A DNA stretch of 12,920 bases from contig CAMPIO010000098.1 in the NCBI GenBank assembly GCA_946886405.1, positions 1-12,920 of the forward strand, read 5' to 3'. The notes under the pieces are model-generated. The model saw only the letters and a program-made list of their open reading frames with translations, did no database searches and was not told where the DNA came from. This DNA comes from an uncultured Pseudoxanthomonas sp. (GTDB lineage Bacteria > Pseudomonadota > Gammaproteobacteria > Xanthomonadales > Xanthomonadaceae). Shown one piece after another: positions 7,452-12,920 of this stretch (within the stretch, counting starts at the first letter, position 1; every line of letters begins with the position of its first letter). A program made the position numbers and the translations under genes.

Positions 7452-8291
7452 CTATCTTCCGAACATCCTTTGCGCATTGCCGGTGCGGATCTTCGCTTTC
7501 TCTTCGTCGCTCAAGTCGAGGCGATCCAGTGCCTTCACCGTCGCCTCCAGACTGATCTGCGGGTAGTCCGAGCCCAGCAGCACGTGGTCCATGCCGACGT
7601 TGCGCAACGTCCACAGGAATTCTTCTTCGACCGGGGAATCGGCCACCACCAGCACGGTGGCGGAAATGTCGAAGTAGAGGTTCTCGAAGCCGAAGCCGTC
7701 GGCGGTGCGCGCGAGGGCGAGGATGTTCCAGAAGCGGAAGTTCAGGCCGCCGATGTGGGCCAGGATGAATTTCGTCTTCGGCACGCGTACGACCAGGTTG
7801 AACAGTTTTTCGCTGTCGCCGGGTAGGATGTTGGCGTTGTCCATCAGCACGGTGATGCCGAGCTCGCCGGCGCGGCGCGCGAGGGTTTCGAGGCGGGGGT
7901 CGGATACGTCGAAGCCCTGGGTGTGGGCGTGGATCTTCAGCACCTTCACGCCGGCCGCAGCGACGCGGGCGAGTTCGGCCAGGGCGGCGTCGCCGTCGTA
8001 GGGGTGGACGGTGGCGATGGGCAGCACGTCGCGATGCTTGGCGGCCAGGGCGATGACGCGGTCATTGCCGGCGCGGATCTTCGCCAGGTCGCCCTGCCGG
8101 GCCTGGTGCGGGCCACCGAACCACATCACGCCGATGCCGGAGAGTTGCAAGCCGGCGGCGCGGACGTCGTCGCGGTACTGCTGCAGCGAGGTCTCGCCAT
8201 CGCGCAGGTGCACGTGGACGTCGAACACCGGGGTGGCGGCGAAGACCGCAGGAGATATCAGGCACAGCAACAGGACCAAGGCACGCAGCAT
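7452..8291 (-). CDS. Exported amidohydrolase-family metal hydrolase
   Basis: This 279-residue protein starts at the ATG at 8291; a GAG lies about eight bases upstream, and the next residues form a clean signal peptide (LRALVLLLCLISPAVFA, cut before ATP). An in-frame start at 8330 would put charged residues and a second Met before the signal, so it is disfavoured. It is an amidohydrolase_2-type TIM barrel: HVH (His 26 and 28), KIHAH (119-123), ILAHIGG (His 179) and LLGSDYP (Asp 242). The strand-5 position that usually carries a metal-binding His reads VLMDN, with Asp 151 instead. The substrate is unknown; the family covers amidohydrolases, lactonases and decarboxylases. It acts in the periplasm or outside. 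Divergent from the sdpR-like gene. Confidence 0.87.
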   Translation of the reverse strand: MLRALVLLLCLISPAVFAATPVFDVHVHLRDGETSLQQYRDDVRAAGLQLSGIGVMWFGGPHQARQGDLAKIRAGNDRVIALAAKHRDVLPIATVHPYDGDAALAELARVAAAGVKVLKIHAHTQGFDVSDPRLETLARRAGELGITVLMDNANILPGDSEKLFNLVVRVPKTKFILAHIGGLNFRFWNILALARTADGFGFENLYFDISATVLVVADSPVEEEFLWTLRNVGMDHVLLGSDYPQISLEATVKALDRLDLSDEEKAKIRTGNAQRMFGR

Positions 8292-8316
8292 GCGTCGTCT
8301 CACAACAAGGGAATGC

Positions 8317-8334
8317 GTGCATGGTGCCATGCAC
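8317..8334. promoter_or_regulatory. Candidate operator: 18-base palindrome upstream of the amidohydrolase
   Basis: GTGCATGG (8317-8324) and CCATGCAC (8327-8334) form perfect 8-base arms around a 2-base centre. It lies 26 bases upstream of the amidohydrolase start, where a repressor would block transcription or early elongation. Its sequence is unlike the sdpR-type operator 31 bases further right, so a different protein would bind it. A chance palindrome is possible. Confidence 0.4.
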
Positions 8335-8352
8335 TGTCCCGACGAGCGGCGA

Positions 8353-8382
8353 TTGACACATTTTGATATTTAGCTAACTATC
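8353..8382 (+). promoter_or_regulatory. Promoter and ArsR-type operator of the sdpR-like gene
   Basis: A consensus -35 TTGACA (8353-8358) is followed after 16 bases by TAACTA (8375-8380). Overlapping this -10 is an 18-base near-perfect palindrome, GATATTTAGCTAACTATC (8365-8382), with a single mismatched pair. AT-rich dyads with a TTAGCTAA-like core are typical of small ArsR-family repressors. Its place on the -10, five bases before the start codon, fits autorepression. The predicted transcription start coincides with the ATG, so the mRNA is probably leaderless. Confidence 0.72.
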
Positions 8383-8387
8383 GCATC

Positions 8388-8684
8388 ATGAGCCAGGTCT
8401 TCCGCGCCCTTTCCGATCCCACCCGTCGCCAGGTGCTGCAGTTGCTGCGCCAGGGGCCGCTCAGCGCAGGCGAGTTGAGCGACCAGTTCGATGTGTCCAA
8501 GCCGACGATGTCGGCGCACTTCGCGGTGTTGAAAGAGGCCGACCTGGTGCACGCGGAAAAGGTCGGCAAGTCCGTGATCTATCACTTGAAGCTGTCGGTG
8601 CTGGAAGACGCACTGCTCGGCTTCGTCCACTCGTTCGGTGCGGGTAAGGCGGCGCCGAAATCCAAGAAGGAGTCTGCGCGATGA
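8388..8684 (+). CDS. sdpR: ArsR-family autorepressor, SdpR type
   Basis: This 98-residue winged-helix protein has the SdpR-like opening VFRALSDPTRRQVLQLLRQGP, then a helix-turn-helix at about residues 23-47 (LSAGELSDQFDVSKPTMSAHF) and a wing (AEKVGKSVIYHLK). No metal-binding ELCVCDL-type motif is present, so metal sensing is unlikely. No ribosome binding site precedes the ATG, matching the leaderless prediction. Its stop overlaps the next start (ATGA, 8681-8684). In Bacillus, SdpR represses sdpRI and is sequestered by the membrane protein SdpI; the same arrangement is inferred here. The gene symbol is by family resemblance. Confidence 0.88.
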   Translation: MSQVFRALSDPTRRQVLQLLRQGPLSAGELSDQFDVSKPTMSAHFAVLKEADLVHAEKVGKSVIYHLKLSVLEDALLGFVHSFGAGKAAPKSKKESAR

Positions 8685-9061
8685 ACAGAGAAGTGCTTAC
8701 CAGTCTGGCGTGGGGCGTCGGCATCGTGGTGCTGGCGCTGTGCGCGACGTTTGCCCGCTCGCGGGGGTATATCGACAGCGAGATGGTCGATCGCATCGTG
8801 ATGGGCGCCATCGGCTTGATGGTGGCATGGTTCGGCAACCAGATGCCCAAGCGGTTCGTGCCCAGTGCGCGGGCACGGCAGGCGCAGCGCGTGGCCGGTT
8901 GGTCGATGGCGCTCAGCGGCCTGGTCTATGCGGGCTTCTGGATCGCGGCGCCGAAGGATGTGGCGGTCATCGGCGGTTCGCTGGCGATCCTGATCGGGAT
9001 TGCGGCGACAGCGGGCTATTGCCTGTCGCTGCGGAACAAGGCGCGAGTGTCGGGCGCCTGA
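8681..9061 (+). CDS. Small SdpI-like integral membrane protein
   Basis: This 126-residue protein has four predicted membrane helices (about 8-26, 42-58, 73-90 and 95-114). Between helices 2 and 3 it reads WFGNQMPKRFVPSARARQAQRVAGWSM in two joined stretches, recalling the GN-lPK...aG motif of SdpI-domain proteins. Translational coupling to the SdpR-type gene supports the assignment: in Bacillus, SdpI is both immunity protein and membrane sensor. It is shorter than classical six-helix SdpI, and no toxin gene (sdpC-like) is in the window, so a role outside killing-factor immunity is likely. Confidence 0.75.
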   Translation: MNREVLTSLAWGVGIVVLALCATFARSRGYIDSEMVDRIVMGAIGLMVAWFGNQMPKRFVPSARARQAQRVAGWSMALSGLVYAGFWIAAPKDVAVIGGSLAILIGIAATAGYCLSLRNKARVSGA

Positions 9062-9080
9062 GCCGGCGCACCCGTCGCTT

Positions 9081-9186
9081 CCTTCTCCCCGTGCAACGGG
9101 GAGAAGGAGACAAGCATGGCTGTGTGCCCTTCCCTTCTCCCCGTACCACGGGGAGAAGGTGCCGAAGGCGGATGAGGGGCGCTTTT
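9081..9186. repeat. REP-like doublet, second copy
   Basis: Two hairpins with identical 12-base arms, CCTTCTCCCCGT and ACGGGGAGAAGG, lie at 9081-9107 (loop GCA) and 9133-9159 (loop ACC), 25 bases apart. The second is followed by the same tail as at 4755-4780. Orientation is the same as at 4646-4780, but the hairpin spacing there is 56 bases. The copy lies just after the SdpI-like gene. Confidence 0.85.
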
Positions 9187-9211
9187 GCCTTCCGCGCACG
9201 CGACACCTTGC

Positions 9212-9297
9212 GTAGCCCGGGCAAGGCCGCAGGCCGCACCCGGGGCGATGCATCAACCTTCACGACGTCCCGGATGCGCTTCGCTTACCCGGGCTAC
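9212..9297. repeat. Inverted pair of GTAGCCCGGG elements
   Basis: GTAGCCCGGGCAAGG (from 9212) faces TTACCCGGGCTAC (ending 9297). The outer ten bases are perfect reverse complements, and inner CCCGGG blocks (about 9239-9244 and 9269-9273) also mirror each other. This is the layout of a dispersed palindromic element. A half-site CACCCGGGCTAC occurs alone near 4862-4873. The pair lies between the 3' ends of two convergent genes. Confidence 0.7.
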
Positions 9298-9309
9298 GGG
9301 ATGGGCGCG

Positions 9310-9849
9310 TCAGTCACCTGCGCCCGACAGGCAGTCCTCCATCCACGGTTCCGCTAGCAGTGCATCGCGCTGGTCTTTAGCCATGCGCACGGCTCGGTAG
9401 TCGCCGAAGCAGGAGCCGTCCGCACGCATCAGGTCGGAAAGCTTGCCATCACATATCTGCAGCGGCTTATCGATACGCTGCCATCCTTCGTCGCATTCGG
9501 TATTCGTCTCGGAGCCAGGCCGACCGCACACATGCGTGCGCCGCGCCTCCGTGGGCGAGTCCGCGCGCGCAACGATCCTGCCTGTGTACGCTTTTCCGGT
9601 TGCAAAATAGAACCAGGTACCGCAAATGCGGCCGCCACGTTGCAGCAACAGGTAACGGCCGCATTCCTCCGGCGCGGTCGTGCCTTGGCACGCTTCCCAT
9701 TCACCGGTGAAAGGGCCATTTGTTGGCGTCGCAAGACTGCCTTGCTGCACAGGCGGCGCGGATGCGCCCACTTCGGTACCCGCCTGCTCAGTGCCGAGTC
9801 CGGCACACCCTCCCAGACTCAACATCGCAGCCATCGTCCACATACGCAT
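9310..9849 (-). CDS. Predicted lipoprotein, cysteine-rich, unknown function
   Basis: The 179-residue product starts at ATG 9849, with GGAGG eight bases upstream. A short signal peptide ends in a lipobox (LSLGGC, lipidated Cys 15); the next residues AG carry no Asp at +2, so outer-membrane sorting is expected. The mature part holds eight more cysteines (54, 63, 76, 108, 119, 133, 147 and 173), an even number that would allow four disulfides in the periplasm. The N-terminal 30 residues after Cys 15 are a low-complexity linker. Motifs seen include TGEWEACQG, GGRICGTWFYFATGKAYTG and DGSCFGDYRAVRM. I do not recognise a family. Confidence 0.82.
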   Translation of the reverse strand: MRMWTMAAMLSLGGCAGLGTEQAGTEVGASAPPVQQGSLATPTNGPFTGEWEACQGTTAPEECGRYLLLQRGGRICGTWFYFATGKAYTGRIVARADSPTEARRTHVCGRPGSETNTECDEGWQRIDKPLQICDGKLSDLMRADGSCFGDYRAVRMAKDQRDALLAEPWMEDCLSGAGD

Positions 9850-9940
9850 CCAGAATCCCTCCCGACGAGCGTTGTCCCATGCTACGGCGCGATTCGGTCA
9901 CTCACAACACGATCAATAGTGAGAAGGCAGAGCCGCCTTG

Positions 9941-10771
9941 TCATGCCTGCCCTGCCGTTATCGCGTCCGCCAGCCGCGGGAACAGCGGCCGGAAGCCGAG
10001 ATCTTCGCGCAGGCGGCGCCCGTCCATGACGGCGCCGAATGCTTTCGCGCGTTCGGGGTCGGTGCCATCCGGCGGCGGCTGTCCCACCGAAGCGAACAGC
10101 GTCGCCAGATCGAGGGCTTCATCATCCACCACGTTGTAGATGCGATGCGCGGGCGATGCACTGTCCAGCAACCGGACCACGGCCTGCGCCACGTCCGCGT
10201 GGTGGCCAATCGACATGCGTTGCGCGGGCGGGAAGGTGCGCATGAACGGCACCACGTCCTGGATGTGCGGATCGCCATCGCCGTAGACGAACGGCAGGCG
10301 CAGGATGCGCACGTCCAGACCGTCGATGGCCAGCAGCATGCGTTCGGCGGTGAGCTTGCTCTGCGGGTAGGCATCCACGGGGGCGCAATCATCGTCTTCC
10401 TGCGCCAGGGCCCCGCCGTTGGGTCCATAGACCAGGCCGGTACTCATGAACGCGAATCGCCCCACCGCTGCCTCGCGGGCGGCATGCGCCAGGTGCTGCG
10501 TGCCCAGGTTGTTCACGGCGTGCGCTTCTTCCGGGGTGGCGCCGCGGAAGAACGCCGCGCAATGCACGACGATATCCACGCCCTGCACCGCCGCCGGCAG
10601 CGCGTCCGGCTGCATCAGGTCGCCGGTGACCAGGTGGATGCCGTGGTCCGACAGGTCGGTCGCACGGGCGGGGTCGCGCACCAGGGCACGCACGGTGTGT
10701 CCGTGCTGCACCAGTCGCTTGGCGAGTCTGCTGCCTACTTTTCCGGTCGCGCCGGTCACGAGTATGTTCAT
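9941..10771 (-). CDS. NAD(P)-dependent epimerase/dehydratase (extended SDR)
   Basis: This 276-residue protein starts at ATG 10771, where MNILVTGATGKVGSRL opens the Rossmann fold directly; the frame stays open further upstream, but that stretch overlaps the intergenic region and lacks protein-like sequence. The nucleotide-binding motif TGxxGxxG is residues 6-13. The catalytic set is Ser 110 (MSTGLVYG) and YPQSK (Tyr 135, Lys 139). LRLPFVYGDGDPH (157-169) is the usual substrate-side motif of extended SDRs. The substrate cannot be told: sugar-nucleotide, sterol and dihydroflavonol-like enzymes share these features. It is divergent from the AraC-type regulator, with 97 bases between starts, so that regulator may control it. 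Confidence 0.87.
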   Translation of the reverse strand: MNILVTGATGKVGSRLAKRLVQHGHTVRALVRDPARATDLSDHGIHLVTGDLMQPDALPAAVQGVDIVVHCAAFFRGATPEEAHAVNNLGTQHLAHAAREAAVGRFAFMSTGLVYGPNGGALAQEDDDCAPVDAYPQSKLTAERMLLAIDGLDVRILRLPFVYGDGDPHIQDVVPFMRTFPPAQRMSIGHHADVAQAVVRLLDSASPAHRIYNVVDDEALDLATLFASVGQPPPDGTDPERAKAFGAVMDGRRLREDLGFRPLFPRLADAITAGQA

Positions 10772-10868
10772 GCGGCCACGGTAGCCGCTGCGTGCGCGAT
10801 GGCATTGGAAAAAACGGCCATGCACCGGCGGGTTGCAGCGCGGCGGAACGGCCCACCACAATGCAGGC

Positions 10869-11648
10869 ATGCCCGCCGATCCTGCCCGCCACACCGTGAT
10901 GCCTGCCCGTGGCGCATTGCGTCCGATCCTCGCGATGGCGACCAGCCATTACGCAACCGACCGGCAACGCGTGGCGGTGCCGCAGGTGGAGGCGCAGGTG
11001 GTGGTGCGTTTCGGGCCGTCGATTCCGGGCGGCGTCGATATCCATGCGATGGGCGCAAGGAGCCGGGTGCACCGGAAGCTGATCCGTGGCGGGCACCGCG
11101 CGGTGCTGGCGCGGTTGCAGCCGGGGACGTACGAGGCCGTGCTGGGTGTGTCCGCGTCGGAACTGTCGGGCCGCACGGTGCCACTCGAAGCCCTGTGGGG
11201 GCCTGCGAGCGCGCAGCGTTTGCGCGAGCAGCTTGCTGAAGCGCCCGATGCACGTGCGGCGGGTGGATTGCTGGAAGCGTCGGTCATGGAGCGCATGGCG
11301 GGTGGCAAGGTGGCCGGCGCAGTGCCAGCGTTCCTGCCGATCGCATTGGAGAAGCTGCAGGTGGCCAGCGTCGGCACGGTGGCGCGCGAGCTGGGAATCA
11401 GTGAGCGCCATCTGCGACGCGTGCTGCACGACGTGCTGGGTGTCGGCCCCAAGACGTATGCGCGGTTGAAGCGGTTCGACAAGGCGGTGCGCGCGGCGCA
11501 GTGGGGGGAAGACATCAACTGGTCAGCGATCGCGGCGGATGTGGGGTATTACGACCAGGCGCATCTGATCGCGGACTTCCAGGCGATGGCGGGGTGTACG
11601 CCGCGGAGTCTGCTGGCGGAGTTGCGGGAGACCTCCGTCGCGTCGTAG
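10869..11648 (+). CDS. AraC-family transcriptional regulator
   Basis: The 259-residue protein is taken from ATG 10869; the frame is open from a TTG at 10833, and an ATG at 10899 is also possible. No strong ribosome binding site is seen for any of them. Residues about 20-150 form a beta-rich sensing domain (VVVRFGPSIPGGVDIHAMG, HRKLIRGGHRAVLARLQPG) of the type often preceding AraC DNA-binding domains. The C-terminus has the two helix-turn-helix motifs: VGTVARELGISERHLRRVL (about 168-186) and WSAIAADVGYYDQAHLIADF (about 218-237), followed by the AGCTPRSL signature. It is a likely regulator of the divergent epimerase gene. The effector is unknown. Confidence 0.85.
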   Translation: MPADPARHTVMPARGALRPILAMATSHYATDRQRVAVPQVEAQVVVRFGPSIPGGVDIHAMGARSRVHRKLIRGGHRAVLARLQPGTYEAVLGVSASELSGRTVPLEALWGPASAQRLREQLAEAPDARAAGGLLEASVMERMAGGKVAGAVPAFLPIALEKLQVASVGTVARELGISERHLRRVLHDVLGVGPKTYARLKRFDKAVRAAQWGEDINWSAIAADVGYYDQAHLIADFQAMAGCTPRSLLAELRETSVAS

Positions 11649-11675
11649 GGCGGGCCCTGGCCCGCCTTGCGGGTG
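11649..11675. repeat. GGCGGGC palindromic element, left flank of the 21-bp array
   Basis: GGCGGGCC (11649-11656) and GGCCCGCC (11659-11666) are perfect 8-base arms around CT, followed by TTGCGGGTG. The element begins right at the stop codon of the regulator gene, whose TAG supplies its GTAG-like edge. It may double as a transcription end, though the T-run is only two bases. Confidence 0.7.
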
Positions 11676-11719
11676 TGCTGCAGGCGGATGGACACCCTGC
11701 CCGGCGCGGATGTTCAGGC

Positions 11720-12013
11720 CTTTTCGATCGAGCGTTGCGTCTTTTTCGCTCTCGCGTGGATCTTTTCCGGTGTCCCGACACCCTTTTCGGCTATCGCGAG
11801 GACCTTAATGAGAGAAGAGAGACCCGTAGAGGGTGTCGCGCCAGGCTTTTTCGGTATCGCGACACCCTTTTTGGTGGAACGTTGGACCTCAGTGAGAGAC
11901 GAGAGACTCTTTTCGGCCGAACGTTGGACCTTGCTGTGAGAAGAAAGACTCTTTTTGGGTGTCGCGAGACCGTCAGTGAGAGAAGAGAGACCCGTCGGGG
12001 GTCTCGCGGACGC
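11720..12013. repeat. Array of fourteen 21-bp degenerate tandem units
   Basis: The sequence divides without indel into 14 units of exactly 21 bases, starting at 11720, 11741, 11762 and so on to 11993. Most units begin C-TTTT(T). Three classes are seen. Class A has a TCGCGA-like hexamer at unit positions 12-17 and ends ACC (units at 11762, 11783, 11846, 11951; diverged at 11825 and 11993). Class B is purine-rich, TGAGAGA-GAGAGAC (11804, 11888, 11930, 11972). Class C has an AACGTT-like hexamer at positions 12-17 and ends GGAC (11867, 11909; diverged at 11720). The unit at 11741 is intermediate. Frames stay open on both strands because 21 is a multiple of three. On the minus strand it reads as heptads such as GVAIPKK, VQRSTKK and SLSSLTE. 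Codons such as ATA and AAA, unusual for neighbouring genes, and the lack of a good start argue against a gene. Confidence 0.85.
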
Positions 12014-12015
12014 GC

Positions 12016-12044
12016 AGGGCGGGCTCAAGCCCGCCTTACGGGTC
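12016..12044. repeat. GGCGGGC palindromic element, right flank of the 21-bp array
   Basis: GGCGGGCT (12018-12025) and AGCCCGCC (12028-12035) are perfect 8-base arms around CA, followed by TTACGGGTC. It is in the same orientation as the copy at 11649-11675. The arm difference C to T is matched by G to A in the opposite arm, so pairing is kept. Confidence 0.72.
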
Positions 12045-12080
12045 TACAGCCGCCCTGCCGGCCGCCGCGCCCTCCGACCG

Positions 12081-12920
12081 TCAGCGGCACACGAAGAAGC
12101 ACCCCAGCATCGACTTGTCCAGGCTCACCTGCAGGGTTTCGCCGTCCTTGAGGTGCACGGTCTTGGAGAAGGTGGTGGTCTTCCTGACGTCCTCGAACCA
12201 GTAGGCGACCTGGTCGTTGGAGCCGATGTGCTGGTTGCCGACAAACACGTCGGCGCGGCCGGTCACTTCGCTGCGGGTCACGGTCTCCTTGTAGGAGAAG
12301 TCGGCGATCAGCAGGTACTCGCCGGGCGGCAGCTTGGTGAAGCGGAAGCTGCCCTGGTCGTCGAGGATGGTGGCGAACATGAAGTGCTTGGCGATGCGTT
12401 CGGGAATCTGGTCGGGCATCTTCTGGCTTTGCTTGACCGTCTCGAACCACTGCTTGAACTCATCGCTCATGTGGATCAGGCCCACCCGCTGGCTGCCCTT
12501 CGGCGGGTACTGCTTCTTGGCCAGCACCGCGCCCTTGTAAAAGGCGGTGCCGGCGATGGCGCCGGTGCCCATCAGGCGGATCTCCGCGGTCGCCTCGGCC
12601 AAGCTCTTGCCGCCGGTGAAGGGCTTGCCGGCCAGGCAGTCGAGCATGGCGCTGCGCGCCTGGTCCAGGCCGTCGTAGGACAGGCCGAACACGTCCACGC
12701 CGCCGACCCGGACCTTCATGCCGGTTTCCTTGGGGCGCGTGGAGGCCATGGTCTGTTTGAGGTCGCCGACGGGGACCATCAGGAAGCCGCCGCCCTTGGC
12801 GCCGCTGGCCGGCATCAGGGCGCCACGCATGGTCGCGGGCGGCAGGCCGTCCTGCTGCAGTTCGAGGGTGACTTCCTGCGCGGCCGGGGGTGTGGTGATG
12901 CGGGGGCCGTGCATCAGGAT
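12081..12920 (-). CDS. Carboxypeptidase-regulatory-like domain protein, 5' partial
   Basis: The minus-strand frame ends at a TGA (12081-12083) and is open to the window edge. An ATG at 12914 exists, but codons ILM continue upstream, so the true start probably lies outside; at least 279 residues are visible. The C-terminal part is a beta-sandwich with GSFRFTKLPPGEYLLIADF (about 12326-12382), the hallmark of carboxypeptidase-regulatory-like or transthyretin-like folds. The last third reads KTTTFSKTVHLKDGETLQVSLD and ends with two cysteines near the C-terminus (CFFVC). The upstream part (EVTLELQQDG..., VRVGGVDVFGLSYDGL) is not assigned to a family. It is probably exported or surface associated, judging from the fold, but the signal sequence is not in view. 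Confidence 0.75.
   Translation of the reverse strand: MLMHGPRITTPPAAQEVTLELQQDGLPPATMRGALMPASGAKGGGFLMVPVGDLKQTMASTRPKETGMKVRVGGVDVFGLSYDGLDQARSAMLDCLAGKPFTGGKSLAEATAEIRLMGTGAIAGTAFYKGAVLAKKQYPPKGSQRVGLIHMSDEFKQWFETVKQSQKMPDQIPERIAKHFMFATILDDQGSFRFTKLPPGEYLLIADFSYKETVTRSEVTGRADVFVGNQHIGSNDQVAYWFEDVRKTTTFSKTVHLKDGETLQVSLDKSMLGCFFVCR

Noticed and set aside
11720..12013. CRISPR array
   Set aside because: Units are contiguous 21-mers with no unique spacers, and they diverge throughout their length.
11501..12151. Plus-strand coding reading of the 21-bp array (Arg/Thr/Leu-rich repeats)
   Set aside because: The frame overlaps the end of the AraC-type gene and exists only because 21 is a multiple of three; no start signal or natural composition supports it.

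Overview
This is a high-GC window with the gene style and repeat content of a Gammaproteobacterium of the Xanthomonadaceae/Lysobacteraceae type (Pseudoxanthomonas, Lysobacter or Stenotrophomonas relatives). The placement is inferred from GC bias, c-di-GMP proteins of xanthomonad type and short palindromic intergenic repeats (CTTCTCCCC/GGGGAGAAG hairpins with a TGCCGAAGGCGGATGAGGGGCG tail split over the copies; GGCGGGC/GCCCGCC palindromes). No sequence search was possible.

Layout. (1) Positions 3-1406 hold the 3' part of a membrane diguanylate cyclase with a beta-propeller/Y_Y_Y sensor. (2) A 435-base gap carries an imperfect palindromic repeat, then a promoter and a 5'-leader hairpin in front of a tight three-gene operon (1842-4585). 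The operon encodes a YdjI-like SPFH protein with a SHOCT tail, a double zinc-ribbon membrane protein (YdjG-like) and a small single-span membrane protein. It looks like a membrane-surveillance module related to the YdjGHI partners of PspA. (3) After a palindromic doublet comes a minus-strand c-di-GMP phosphodiesterase (4892-7183) with an intact EAL and a ruined GGDEF. (4) An exported amidohydrolase (minus) is divergent from an SdpR-type ArsR repressor and a small SdpI-like membrane protein (plus). The space between them contains two palindromes, one sitting on the predicted -10 of what looks like a leaderless sdpR transcript. (5) More REP-like elements follow, then a cysteine-rich lipoprotein (minus), an NAD-dependent epimerase/dehydratase (minus) and a divergent AraC-family regulator (plus). 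(6) Between two direct copies of a palindromic element lies the most unusual feature: fourteen consecutive 21-bp units (11720-12013). (7) The window ends in a minus-strand protein with a carboxypeptidase-regulatory-like beta-sandwich; its start lies outside.

How it works together. The first and fourth regions would make and break c-di-GMP respectively, but they are separate transcription units. The three-gene SPFH operon and the sdpR/sdpI pair are the clear functional modules, both membrane-related. The 21-bp array is the best candidate for something undescribed. Its unit is exactly seven codons and exactly two turns of B-DNA, its T-tracts are in helical phase, and it has three unit classes with conserved central hexamers. 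Open frames run through it on both strands, so openness does not show whether it codes.
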